Source: Hypoxylon rubiginosum
Taxonomy: Eukaryota; Ascomycota; Sordariomycetes; Xylariales; Hypoxylaceae
Direction: 5' to 3'
Assembly (NCBI GenBank): GCA_902806565.1
Contig: CADCXA010000025.1
Span: 1,674,001-1,738,000, forward strand
Length of the DNA: 64,000 nt
The notes under the pieces are model-generated. The model was not told the DNA's origin. It saw only the letters and a program-made list of their open reading frames with translations, and did not search any database. Position numbers and translations under genes: made by a program. This document shows, one piece after another, positions 26,301 to 38,163 of this stretch; the first letter of the stretch is position 1, and each line of letters opens with the position of its first letter.

Positions 26301-27170
26301 TTAGAGACCCGTATGGATCGCTCGTTCAGACATACCATCGGCTAAGACGGCAACGGCGTCTGAGCTCTGTGGTCGTAATTCGGGGTGTAAGGCATAGCAC
26401 CTATCCTCACCGCCGGGATGATGCTCAGAGCAGTCTGTACAATAAGGCCAATTTGCAGGATAGGTCTTAATGCAGAAGGAGCACTCGACCTCGGGCGCCT
26501 TGTTATCGTGGTTGGTAAGTCCTCGCGTCTTGTTCTTTGCATCTGTGAGGAACGCTATGCAATGGTTATTCTCTTCTATCTTTGCTCGTCTGATGACCTC
26601 TTCCTGAAGCAACTCCCATGTAAGGATGCCGTCCTGGTGGTCACGCTTGAGAGACGCGTACCATACAGCGTATCGGCCTTTGATGGCCAGCATCATGTGG
26701 AGTAGCTTTTCTTCGGGGCACACATACAAGCCAATATCGGCAAGGCGGTCGACAACAACATGGAATCGTGCGTTGAATGAATGAAGGGAAACTCCGCGTT
26801 CGAGATTTGCGTTCTTGAACTCATGGAGCAGCTCAGGAAATGATTGCGCAGATAGCTTGGGAATAGCCGTAAGAATCAGATCCCACAGGACTTTGGGGTC
26901 TGTCTCTAGACCATTCAAACCGGCAGCCCTGAGGAGTTCTCTCACTGGATAGATCGACGTGTACATCAGGATCGCGGCGTGTATACGCTCTTCTTTGTAT
27001 TTGTGTCTGGCATCCAGATCGTCGGGCTCTTTGGCTGTGCCATCAAAGTATGGCTTTAGACCGTAGTAATCGCGGTGTTGTATAATGCAACGCTTCCATT
27101 GCTCGAGATTCTCTACCCCTAGGAGCTTAGGAATAGGAGGTAGGTTGGGTGGTTGGTTGTTGGTCGCCAT
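26301..27170 (-). CDS. Gag-like protein of Ty1/Copia type, no pol visible
   Basis: An intact 289-residue frame with an ATG at 27170 in good context. The N-terminal part (LLGVENLEQWKRCIIQHRDY onward) and the helical middle (DPKVLWDLIL, FNARFHVVVDRLADIGL, LLQEEVIRRAKIEE) resemble the Gag/UBN2-type region of Copia retrotransposons. Near the C-terminus a Cys/His cluster, CTDCSEHHPGGEDRC followed by HPELRP, aligns with the Gag zinc knuckle. Its spacing is CX2CX3HX6C (or the neighbouring His) instead of the canonical CX2CX4HX4C, and another CX2C pair precedes it. No protease, integrase, reverse transcriptase or long terminal repeat could be seen on either side. It is either a truncated element remnant or a domesticated Gag gene; the undamaged frame makes domestication or recent insertion possible. 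Family assignment is by motif recall only. Confidence 0.6.
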   Translation of the reverse strand: MATNNQPPNLPPIPKLLGVENLEQWKRCIIQHRDYYGLKPYFDGTAKEPDDLDARHKYKEERIHAAILMYTSIYPVRELLRAAGLNGLETDPKVLWDLILTAIPKLSAQSFPELLHEFKNANLERGVSLHSFNARFHVVVDRLADIGLYVCPEEKLLHMMLAIKGRYAVWYASLKRDHQDGILTWELLQEEVIRRAKIEENNHCIAFLTDAKNKTRGLTNHDNKAPEVECSFCIKTYPANWPYCTDCSEHHPGGEDRCYALHPELRPQSSDAVAVLADGMSERAIHTGL

Positions 27171-27748
27171 GATGAACAGAGTAACTCGAATCCGGACGCG
27201 ATTGAATGTAACGATGGCTTGGACCTGGCTACCGATGAACGGCTGGCGCGAATCCGATAATTTTAGGATGACACAGCTCTAGTCTAGCTACGGAAAGGAT
27301 GAATAAATAGAAAAGTATGGCTCATATGTGGTCAAGAGGGCAGGTGCGTGTAGTTTGGCTCAAACATACCTGGGTACCTACCTAAGTTAAGAAGGAAGGT
27401 ACGTGCCGGCAAGAGTCAATCGCCAGTGAGGCTGCGGATAGCTCCAAAATGCATCTCTAGGAAGCCTAGGGTAACCTACGAGGTATCATCCATCAAGTTC
27501 GGACAAAATACAAGGAACGGGCAATCACGATATAGATCTCTACTAAGAAACCCAGGAGAAATACGGGAGATGAATGAGAAGCCATAGTTAGACGGGCTAA
27601 ATTGTGAGCAAACTTCGATACCATCAATGCCCAATCGTCACAAAATGCGCGAAACTTGCATATTGTTCTAATGATGACATTAAAAACTATTGAATAGCCT
27701 CTCCTATGCCACTATCAACCACCCTTTGGGCCTACCTCACAATCCCAC
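27171..27748. other. Intergenic region, no gene seen
   Basis: A gap of about 580 bases between the start of the Gag-like ORF and the stop of the long zinc-motif gene. It contains a TACCTACCTAAG element near 27377 and no coding signal. Confidence 0.6.
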
Positions 27749-30700
27749 TTAGTCTCGCGTCAAGTCCGTATTGATAATCAAGTCATCCCTCCCCCTTAGG
27801 CGCATGATAATCGTGACGCCCTGGATCCCCAGATCGTCATCATCAGTTACAAGTCTCTCTGGCTCCTGCCCCTGCCCCTGCCCCGTATAGTCGACGTCCG
27901 TCCCAAGGAGAGACGCACGGGTCGACAGCTCCGCCTTCAGCAGGCGGATCTCGGCGGTCAAAGCCAGATACCTATCCTTCCAGCCGCAGTCGTGGTTCGG
28001 GGGCGCGATGGGGCTCGGCCGGTGAATTTCGTAGTCCGAGGCCTCGTCGAGAACAGAGGCGGATTCCCTGCTCTCGGCTTCTAGAATAGGAGTAGCCCTT
28101 GCGGATGTCGCGCCTTGGCCGACATCAAGTAAGATACGCCGTGGTTGTAGAGGCGAACAACTAAACCGAGTTAAGGTACTCGATGGGGACTGATCATAGT
28201 CCCGTACTGCATGGGTGCTTATTTGATAATTAGAGGACCCAGTTTCCTGGTGGCTTGTCTCATTCTCATGTTGTGCCTGAGCGAATCTGTAAGTACGGTT
28301 GGGTTGTTCGATGGATTGGCGTGAGTGAAGCACAGCTGACCGAGCAGATAAAGGACGAAGGAACGCGTTGCGTGAATACCTGACATCTTCATCTTGAAGA
28401 TGCGCTGGGGGACATTTATTGCGAGAGGGTGGCTGGTGGTTTTTTACTGGCGAATCCTTGTAAGGGGAAACTGGTGATGTTCCCATTGGCTCCGTAGACA
28501 CCTTGTAGCTCGTCCTGGAATAAGCGTGCTCGGACGAATCGTCCATCCAAGATTCTGGCCTCTGGTGTTGTGTGACGTGCCAAGCGGTCCGCGGAGAAGG
28601 GGCAGCAATCCTCAGGAATGTATTACTCGAAATGCCCAATTTCTCAATTGACTCCCTTATAGACCTACGGGCCAACCCCCTTGGACTCTTACCTCTCTTT
28701 TCCGTTACGCGGAAATTTGACGAGTTTCCAAGATTTTTCGCATTAACAGGACGTAGTCTGGACCTGGCATCCCCTGCTTCTTTGCTCGGCGCTTTCAACC
28801 ATGGCGGTGGACTTAACACACAACCTCTGGGTATTGGACTCTTGCTTTGGGTGACATCGTCGACGATCCCCTTTGGTATGCGTGGACTGGGCTGCCTCTT
28901 GGTTGCATTGTGTCCACGCCCGGTATGATTACCCATGGTATGGTCATTTTGATGTCTTTGATCATGGGGTATGAGTTTTGGTTCAACGTAGTTGAACCTT
29001 CGCCTTTGACCTGTGGCACTATATGTCCTAGGAGATTGTCTGGCGTGACCACTATTTTCCAATTCGTCTCTCTTGCACGTGGTATTGTAATAGTCAATGG
29101 GCTTAGCAGACAAGATTCTTTGAGGCGGCTCCGCGTGGTAGCTCTGCTCTTCCGATTGATATACATTAGGAACCGGCGTTTCTGGATCATGCTCGACATC
29201 TCTCGGTGGCCTCGAGTGTTTGCCATGTTGAAAACGATCGGATGATACAACTCTCTGATCGACCCGAAGAGAATCGGCTCGTGTCAATGGTTCAACTGGA
29301 GTGAAGGGCCTATGATGTTGATGGGGTTGCGCTCCTAATTTTGTGCCTGGCCTGGATGATGAAGTCGGACTTATTCGCTCCTCGATCAACTCTTCCAGAG
29401 GTTTGGTGTAGTGTTTATGGATCTCATGACTAGTTTCACTTGTGAGGTGCTCTACAATGCGATGATGGTCGTGGAAGCTCGAACGGTGATGCCTATGAAC
29501 TGTGCTTCCTGGGCTTACCGACTTACCTTTGGGGGATTGCGAGTCTGGCGACCGAGTGATAGAAATTGGCCCTGATGCCTCACTTCTGTGAAGAGCACAG
29601 ACGATGCTATGTCGATACGGATAATGCCCATCATGTGTTGCTCTACACATAGGGTTATCACACTCGGAGTGAGTATTAGATGCTTCATGATCTGAACCAT
29701 CTGCGTACCGCTGCGAGGACACCGAGCATCGAGACCTCTGAACGATCGGTTGTTCGGCAATACATGACTTGGAAGTCAACCCCCCTGTTGCCTTATCCGC
29801 GATGATAAAAGGGTTATGTCTTACTGATTGGGTAATTAGACCTCGTGAGGAGTCTGGTCGTCTCGATGAGGGAGTTGTAACTGCTGGCATCGAGTGCTGA
29901 TGTGCTAGCCTTTTGCCGCCGAAAGTTTCTAGCGACGACTTAGAGTTGAGACCCCCCTGGCGATGTGTATGAGACGTTTTAGACAATGTCAACTGCTGAG
30001 CTGATTGGCTACCACGAACCATGCTATATGGCCGTGATATATGCTGAACAGCGTGCGTAGTCGCTGATGTCGATTGAGTGGCCTGTGCTTCATCTACCAT
30101 GCCAGCAAGGCTCGGGTGATACGAAAAGCCAGTGTGGTCCTTTCTAGTGCTCTCGGGTGCTTCGTGGGGACACTTCACACATAAGCGATGCTTACAAGAT
30201 AGGCAATAAGTTTCCGACCAAGTTCGTGAAGAACAGATGTGGCAGACTCTACAGGGTCTTCGGAGACTGGCAGTCCTATCGCCTAAAAGAGACAGGTCTT
30301 CGTCAGAAAACCAACCAGATGGCCTCCCGACGCCATGCTGCTCAAATAAGTCGCGGGCAAACTTTTGCTGTCTGGCTTCTGTAGCTAGGGAGGACGCTCG
30401 CGAAACTGTCGACGCACTCGATATGCTTGGCACTTCTGGGATGGATTCTGCAACCCGTGGAGGTTTGACCACTGATAGAGGGCGAGTAGTTACCGGATCC
30501 GGATCCAAGTCCTCAAGCGCTGGGAAGGTGTACGGACTGGCAACTGCGCTTGTTATGCTACGTTTCGACCTATCAGTAACTAATCCCTCGGAATAAGTCT
30601 GTCGAGGTTGCTGGCCGAATCCTGTAGACCTCAGCGCACTGTCATGTGAGTTGGACGTCCTGCCAGTAAAGGTATGCTCCGCAACATGTCCGCCACGAGC

Positions 30701-30988
30701 ACCCTGCGAATAAAGAAAGGAATGCCTGAGAGGAGTAAGCCAAGGTCCCGCGGCGCCGAAATATGAACCCGAGTGTCGCCCCTAACCAACTAGTACATAT
30801 TGCCGCTCTCGGGCTGTAAATTCGGGGTCTTCTGGTAGTCCGTGATGGGAGTGGGTAAGACGGTGGAGCCGACGTATTCGCGACGAGACAGTTCCTTTAG
30901 GGATGACTTTCTGAGCTAAGGGTGCTGGTCTGCGGGTAGAGAGTGCGTTCGTGCTTATCGGAGGATCGTCCCATGAACAGGTTGACAT
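27749..30988 (-). CDS. Long disordered protein with a Cys-rich zinc-binding motif, function unknown
   Basis: Two exons, 30988-30797 and 30703-27749, encode about 1048 residues. The second exon has no usable ATG at its 5' end. Its frame stays open back to a good acceptor (TTATTCGCAG), which joins in phase 0 to the donor GTACTA after an ATG-started first exon. The donor is weak, so this junction is likely but unproven. At about 215-242 seven cysteines form C-x2-C-x2-C-x9-C-x2-C-x4-C-x2-C, followed by His, consistent with a small RING- or B-box-like zinc fold. The rest is low-complexity Ser, Arg, His and Pro sequence, with a short predicted coiled coil (RYLALTAEIRLLKAELS) near the end and a conserved-looking terminus (DDLIINTDLTRD). 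I do not recognise the family beyond a generic fungal hypothetical protein. A RING-type E3 role is possible but not shown. Confidence 0.68.
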
Positions 30989-31394
30989 CTTCGACGAGTT
31001 TAGTCTCGCCGTATCAATATTATCTGGTGTCGACTAACGAGAGGATGTTGCGAATAATACTTGAGCTGATAATGGATCTACTAAACTTGTAGTGATTGAT
31101 GAAGAGGCATTCAAGATAGTCGTCCTCCATGGAAAAGCGGATAAATATTTAGACGGGTTAGCATTGGAAGTTGGCCTTGGTCCCTCTCGAGGTGAAAATA
31201 AAAGACTGGTAGGGAAGCTGCAGTTAGTAGTCGGGTAAGCACTGATACATGGACGAATGCGTCAAGGAAAGCACCAATCACTCCATATAGGTCTAAAGCA
31301 TGCTCGATTCGTGCTGGTTAGCTGCTTTTATAGTAAGGAACAAGTTTGTGATGTACAAGTTGCTATCGCGGCTCTCCCCCTTCTAAGGTGTAGT
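30989..31394. other. Short intergenic region
   Basis: About 400 bases between the zinc-motif gene start and the ATP synthase delta stop, both on the minus strand. It must hold the 3' UTR of the latter and the promoter of the former. No other feature was recognised. Confidence 0.6.
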
Positions 31395-32205
31395 CTATTT
31401 GAGGACGGCTTGCAAGCTCTCCAAAACCTGCGGATATGTTAGTAGTCATTCTGAAGCGATATGAAAAAAACGTAGAGCTATATTACCTCCAATTCAATTT
31501 TCGCTTCCGCAATGTCCTGCTCACTTCCGCTGCCATTCGCGACTTTCTGTGCCTCGGTGATTTGGGCCTTGACAGCTTCCGCGCTGAAGTCCTCAAGAGG
31601 GTAGCCTTCGACGGCGTTGATGCTCAGAACTGAGTTAGGCTGTACAACGGCAAAGCCACCGGAAACTGCAACATTAAACATTTAGCCTTGTGTTCCCGAA
31701 CCCATATTCTCATGAGGGAAATTGAACCGTACGGAAGAATTGCTTGCTGCTACCGCTCTCTTCGACGACCTCGATCAGACCCGGCTTCAATTGCTCAATG
31801 GACGGGACGTGGTTGGCAAGAACACCCATTTCTCCTGATTCGGCGGGGAGGTTGACCTGGACGACATCTTGCGACTTGTAGATAGACTGTTGCGGGAATT
31901 AGCTGGCCGGACTTTCGGATCGCATCGTAGCATGAGCTAATTAAGGCATTGGGTTCTCGACTGGTGTTTCCGCGAGAGGGTTAGGCTAGGGAATGATAGA
32001 TTTCCTACCTGGTGAGGGAGAGACAAGCTCAGCTTGATCTGAAGCAAGAAGTTAGCAATAGAGCTGGTACGGGAATACTATTGAGAAGACAGACCTTGTC
32101 GGATGCGGCCTCAGCGTAACCCCTACGCTGAAGGGGTTGGATGGGCAGCCGCATAGCTGCGGGACGAGCCCTAAGGGCTGCGCGAGCGACGCGGAGAGTG
32201 TTCAT
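31395..32205 (-). CDS. atp16: Mitochondrial F1 ATP synthase delta subunit
   Basis: Five exons (32205-32095, 32038-32009, 31886-31733, 31665-31487, 31427-31395) give 168 residues, the expected size. All splice phases agree. The N-terminus is an Arg/Ala-rich mitochondrial presequence (MNTLRVARAALRARPAAMRL). The mature part has the beta-sandwich signature of the epsilon/delta family, LPAESGEMGVLANHVPSIEQL, then SGGFAVVQPNSVLSINA and a C-terminal helical hairpin rich in Ala, Glu and Lys. In the F1Fo complex this subunit sits in the central stalk with gamma, linking the catalytic head to the c-ring; it corresponds to bacterial epsilon. Exon 2 is only 30 nt and exon 5 only 33 nt, so automated gene models may miss them. 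Confidence 0.95.
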
Positions 32206-33086
32206 GATGACTGATGCTGTCAATTGAGGAATTCGCGACAGAGCAAGCTCACGATGAACGTTGACTTGAAGCAATTTGGAAGATGTCGGGCTTTCGGCAG
32301 ACATAAGCTAGTCTTAGTTGGGACTAGCTCCAACACGTGATTTTTGGCTGCCCATTTATGAGCATTGATTGCCATGATTGCCCGTGACGAGTCACGTGAC
32401 TTATCAGCTTAGTCATTTCAGGCCTGGGTACCCAAGTACCACCTACGAAAGAGCCATGAATCGGGACGGGTGCATCTCTGCTCCTCCTTCACTGCCTACA
32501 TCCTATTCCTATTAGATATTCCTTGATGTCGCTATCCTATATCCGACGACTCTTACAGGTGTTTTACTTTGTGATAATAAGCGCTACTGGAGTCTGACTG
32601 GAGATACATCCACAGATACTACTTTCGACAGTCTATCTATGGGATACGCCGGAAGCCTATCACTTCTAGAGCGCCGGAACCGTCATTTAAGTAGCTATTC
32701 GTTCACGGATCATGATAAAAGGTGACAGCTGACAGAAAGGGACGGTCTGGATCGTCGAGCGTACTATAGCAGCGAATCTCTTAGGGTGAACTTTGCCCTG
32801 CCAAGCTAGGACGGCTTGTTATGTATTGAGTCGTGTCGTGTGCCCGCACTTGTGCTACGAACTGTCATTGATGGAGATCTCTGCAGTCATATCGAATGGC
32901 CTGATATTACAACAACCCCTCAAAGGTATGGTCCTGTAGGAATTCATGTTGAAACGCTGAATATGCATATTTGAAATGCGCATGTAGGTCTGATACCATA
33001 TTGACAACTGAAACTCCATGGGCATCTGATGAAGATCTGACTTGGCAGCTTGGATACGTAATACAGTGTTGCTTTAGTTACGGCAC

Positions 33087-33156
33087 ATCATAATCATACC
33101 ATTATATCATAAAATCACTATATCACTATATCATTATCATTATATCATTATACTGC
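33087..33156. repeat. AT-rich low-complexity repeat
   Basis: A run of imperfect ATATCATT, ATCACTAT and ATTATC units, almost entirely A, T and C on the top strand. Probably a slippage product in intergenic DNA. Confidence 0.75.
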
Positions 33157-34660
33157 TAATGTTGTTTATAACACTAATCGAATTGACTAGCAGTCTAGGT
33201 GCATGGTAAATGCTCTCGGCTTATTACCGAACTCGAGGGCAGCGGTCAAACGACAGATATGGGACCCTGAAGAATCCTCCAAGCTATCTCGTAGCCTACA
33301 TTATCAGACATCACGAGTTATACATACATATGGCATGTACAAGGATCTGCACCCTGGGGATGCTACCAACCACGTGCATACGTATGTGCTGCAGGAATCA
33401 AGGCTCCCATCGTCGACGGAGAATTGACCAAGCTAGGTTTAGTATTTTCAACCACGCGCTGGTACCGCCCTTCGAGCAGCACGTAAGCCTTGATGAGCAG
33501 CAAGCTGTGACTGTGAATGCGGGGTTCACGAAGCTAGCAAGCCACACTACTGTAAGAACATCTCACATAGGTAGTGGGCAATACGTGAGGAATACGTGAG
33601 GGGAGGTGGCTCTGACATCTACTGCTTATTACCGCGGTGCCGCGGTCAAAAGGGCGCTATGACCGTAGGAGTAGGTACTGGCAAGACTGACAAGACTGGA
33701 ATACTGGCAGACTGGTCAGAACAATCCCGCGTTGTTGGTGCTTGATCACATATGACCAAAGCCAGAACAGCAACGATGGGCAAACCGGTGGAGAGAGTCG
33801 GGCAACACTTCAGCTTATCAGCTAGAGTCGCTGAGTATCGAAAGGAGTGATTGGAGTAACGTCAGACACAGTCAGGTTGGTTACCCCTCACAGCGCCTCA
33901 GGCCGATGAAGAGCGCGCGCGCACGCTGTGTACCATATGTACGATGTGTCAAAACGGTGATCAACCTCCAAAGGCTCCCCCAAAAAGGGGGCAGATTTTG
34001 GGGTTCATGCCGCCTTCATTCGCTACGGTGTTATAGCAAAATGCCTCCCATTGGCGCGCGGCGGTGAAGTCGACGGGGGAGAGAACACGCAACGATCGCC
34101 ATACCCGTCTTGTCGACTATCCGGGACGGGTCTCACATGTCCCAGCAGTGCAAAACCAACACGTGTTCTACAAGAGCTGCACATACTGTTCTTCGAGACT
34201 AATATCGTATCTGATGTCAGAGGGCATAAGGGTGTGGGTGATAGAGTTGCATATGAGGCAAGCGAATCAAGCCCACATGCCATCGATGCTGCGATGATGG
34301 ATATGGATATGCCCTTTATTATCCCGAATACCCGCGTGTGGCCCCGAGCTGGGTTGTTGTGATGCAGCCTGCAGGGTGCTGCATATCAGTACCAAATGTC
34401 ATGCTAGACGCAGAAGGGACCCAGTTAGACGCAGGAGTATCTCGGTTCAATACTGGACGAATCACAGACACGTCGAGCCGATACGGCGGTACGGCGGTAC
34501 AGCGGTTTAGATGTGGAGGTTCGAGCTGGAGGTGTACTGTATAAGCCATACTGTAGAGTATTTCTCCTCTTCTGCTGCCATCCATCCTGCCATCTCGACT
34601 GGTCCGTGTCGCAAGGCTCAGGATAGGGAATAGGGAAGAAGCATTACCTCGCCCCTCACA

Positions 34661-34707
34661 TGCTGCTACTGCTACTGCTATTGCTACTGCTACCGCTACT
34701 GCTACCA
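34661..34707 (+). repeat. CTGCTA hexamer/trinucleotide repeat
   Basis: About eight units of GCTACT, GCTATT or GCTACC in a row. The antisense frame would read as alternating Val and Ala, which is a by-product of the repeat and not a gene. Confidence 0.8.
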
Positions 34708-36607
34708 TTGCAACCTAGGTTCGAGACTGTTACCTCCGTTGCTTCGTGAGAAACGAAGCCGGATGGGGAACTTATAACCTTAAGACCTTCGCAAACCGGT
34801 AATTCACTTTAGGGGTTCACCGCCTGATCGGAACTTTGTGATATATCTTTACGCGATGGTACGATACACAGCACCTTTTAAGCTCTGCATGCGCACACAT
34901 AAAACCAACATGTTGTAAGTGGCTAGGTTCGTGGTCACAAAATAGTTGCCGACGGAGTCATTACACGACTTTCGGGATAGGCGAGGGGATAGCGGACGGT
35001 GGTGGGTGAGACGACATGCCCTCCATGTGCGGTTGCATCCGAGCTCTTCATGTGTGCGTGTGTGTGTATGTGTGTGTCTGCTCTTCTACTATGATTTGGT
35101 GTGACTACATGTTGGTATCAAAAGAGGTATCTGATCTAGCCAGTCTTAGCACTTTGGAAAAATGGCTGCCGTAAGAATGCCGTAATGAACTAAGCAGAAC
35201 CAAGAATAAGTAATCCTACGTATACATAAGGCAAATCAAGGCAATTATTTCCAGTGACTATATACTAGGTATATGTATAATGACTTTATTGCCTCACCGC
35301 GGATGTTATCGGGTTCTTGACTATCACACTGCAAATCATCATTATGAGTAAATGATTTACGCCATCTAAGTTACGAAGAACGATGCTAACTCCTCGGCTC
35401 CAGCTCCCAACAAATTTTCTTGTAATAGAGGAGACAAAAAAAAAGAATTTTCTTTTCGCCCGTTCTGCAAGAGAAGAAATTTGCACCGCTTCTGGGTCAG
35501 CTACGACTGTAAGCTAAACTGCATGCATATATGTAGCCCTAGCCGATATACCTAAGTAGGTCTTCCACTATCGCATCGAAGCGGCAAGACGCGCGAAATT
35601 AGGTGAGAAAAAAGGATATTGGTGCAAAAAAAAGTGGCTCGTTGGCGATCAAGCACAACACGCGGATCCCGTTGATTTTCAGCCCATCGCCCATGTAACA
35701 GCTTAACAAAATCAGAGAAATTACTTGCAGGTCCAGATGGGCCGGGCGCATATTCGACAAAGACCGCAGAGCGGCCTCGGCCCTTTGTACTACTGCTTAA
35801 GCCGTATCGCAAATGCAGATAGAACAATAGATGACAATAGATGGGAAAAGCGAAATCGGTTTTCTACCTATCCCATCCTCCTGAGAAATGGAATGCGACT
35901 GTGAGGCATCAGGAATCAGGAAGTCGGTGACCTTTTACTCATCTGGTCTGGTTGCCCAGCAGGTCTAGGTGTCTTCGATTCATCTATTCGCTGTGATATT
36001 ATTGAATCAACGGGAAAGATGGGAAATACCTACATATCGGTCATGAGATATTTACATACTCATATCTCACTTTACTCGGTACGAGCCCCGGCCCCAGTCA
36101 ACCAGTCAACCAAGTCAACCAGCCAGCCCAGTATCGTTCACGTTGTACGTTGTACGTACATATGTATAAGACATAAACGAAGGTAGTATAGTACGACTAC
36201 GAACTGGGTGTACCTACCTACATAGGCCTACATATGCCTACATACGCCTACTACGGCATATATGTACATAGGGTTGTGGTTGTGTCTTGGATTGTTTTCT
36301 AACGGGGGATTTTCGGCGATCCGTGGCTTTTGGTTCCACGATTTGCCTATAATGCTGCAAATGATAAAAAAAGATTCGAAGGCGAAGGAGAATGGGACGC
36401 CTTATTCGGTTATTCCCTTGACCCCTTGTTCCTTTGATCTCCCCCCCTTGTTCTTCGAAGAACAAGTGCCCCCCCGCTTCGTAAATCCACGATTAAAGCC
36501 AAGATTCCAAGCCTTCATTATCCGCAGCTGGGCAGCTGGGCAATACATCCCACAGTGCGACACCAACCTAGTCCGGTACTGAGTACCAGTGACCATAACC
36601 AGTAACT

Positions 36608-36650
36608 GTAACCAGTACGATGTAACCAGTACGATGTAACCAGTACGACA
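36608..36650 (+). repeat. 14-bp tandem repeat (GTAACCAGTACGAT)
   Basis: Three consecutive copies of a 14-bp unit, preceded by shorter CCAGTAAC and ACCAGTGACC variants. Probably a small minisatellite grown from a CCAGTA core. Confidence 0.85.
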
Positions 36651-37058
36651 CCCACGCCGGCTGAGCCTTACATACTAGTCTTAGTGCAGGTACGGTCAGA
36701 CGGTACGATCGACTTGGTGCTTGGAAAAGGATGTCGCCCTTGGCCAGTTTTATGCTAGGTGCTACATGCTATGTAGGTAGGAAGGAATATGTTCTGTTGT
36801 ACAATAGACTTAGGATCTTGGTTAAAGTTACGCATACCGCTTGTTTCCCACCTGTTTCCCCCCCTTTTTTCCACCGCCCCATAGCAACCAGCAACCAGTA
36901 ACTAGCGCTGCTAGCACCAAGCGCAACACACTTTAAGTCGTACATACTACATATACGCACATAGTATAGTCTAGTCTACATATGTACATACAATAGTAGC
37001 GACGCGGGATGATCAAATCTTTGCTAGTTCCAGCTCTAGTCCCAGTTTCTACCTAGTA

Positions 37059-37086
37059 GTTCCAGTTCCAGTTCCAGTTCCAGTTT
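37059..37086 (+). repeat. TTCCAG hexamer repeat
   Basis: Four to five uninterrupted TTCCAG units inside a longer stretch of related words (AGTTCCAGCT, AGTACCAGTT) between about 37027 and 37100. Confidence 0.85.
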
Positions 37087-37199
37087 CTAGTACCAGTTCT
37101 ACTAAACCCTAGAAGTATCCACATGCAAACAAACAATTTTCGAACCATCAAGAGCACAGAACCAGATCCCGTTGTTTCTGGTTCTAAACCCTCATAGCC

Positions 37200-38163
37200 C
37201 TTAACCCTCAACCCTCATAGGGTCCGGTCCCCTCCTGCCCTCATCAACCTATTCCCGGTTCCCTTACTTCATTTCCCATTTCTACCGCCTCTTTTCTCTT
37301 CCCATCTGCCCATCTCCTGGTCTGCGAGTCTGCCTGTTCAGTCGACTCCGAGTTATTACCTTCCAAGCCTTCCCAAGCCAAAAACTCTCGTCCTTGAGTT
37401 CCTTAGGTTCCTTTGGTACAGTTCCTTACCTAAGGCGAAACCGAAGCCGAACCCTCTACGAGTGTAACACCGGATCTCACTTGGTCTTTTTCGGACGTTT
37501 GCGAAATAACTCAGATACATACGTTTTTTATTTGTTTTCCCCCTTTGACCTACCGGGCTAGCCTTTCGACGTCATATTTTAGCGTAGTCAGGGCCAAGAA
37601 TTTCCAAGACCCCTACGCCTCCGTGTCCAACTCAGCCAATTTTCAATTTACGGTACTTGAGAGGGCAATCCTTCTTATTGCTGACGGAGTGCCCTTTAAT
37701 TCTGCTACATAACCGCCACCCTACCAAGACCTCACCGTCGCCAACTGCCACTTTCTACCTCTTGACCTCTTGGCTGCACTGCTAGCTAAAAGCCCCCAAC
37801 TCCCTCTTTAATCTGTTCGGTCAAAACTTTTAACGCGGCTCGCATCGTCATGGGTCGACAATTATAGCCAAACTGTCCCTAGGGACACTACGGTTCTCGT
37901 TGCTGGGGACGAGGCTTTTACGCTTCTGCGTAAACCACAAAAACTTGACAAGAAAAAAAGATCCATAAAACCATTACTTCTTCCTAGTACTCACCGTCTT
38001 TTCACTTCGATTGCCGAGATATTGCGAAATTGAGAGACGGCGCGCTGGAGGCGTGAGACGCGCTTTGGAGGCAAACCCGAGTCATCGACACACCCCCCGA
38101 TCTCGCACCGCGACACTACATCACCTATTCCTTTTAAATTGTGGTCACCCTCTCACCGTCACA
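37200..38163 (+). promoter_or_regulatory. Pyrimidine-rich leader of the DUF2457-like gene
   Basis: The top strand from about 37230 to 37820 is rich in C and T with long pyrimidine words, typical of a fungal promoter plus 5' UTR. It runs up to the ATG at 38164. The frame is open for 51 codons upstream of that ATG but contains no ATG, so 38164 is taken as the start. An unspliced leader of several hundred bases is implied but its true start is unknown. Confidence 0.4.

Larger units (their letters stand above)
32206..37199. other. Gene-poor region, about 5 kb
   Basis: The bases next to 32205 are the ATP synthase delta promoter. Beyond that no gene could be supported; open frames are short and without motifs. 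Several simple repeats occur: an AT-rich ATATCATT series near 33087-33156, a CTGCTA hexamer run at 34661-34707, a 14-bp tandem repeat at 36608-36650 and a TTCCAG run at 37059-37086. TACCTACCTA and CATATGTA elements cluster near 36160-36260. Confidence 0.5.

Noticed and set aside
37180..37220. CCCTCA/TTAACCCT words resembling telomere repeats
   Set aside because: Only a few irregular copies, not a TTAGGG array, and placed between ordinary genes.
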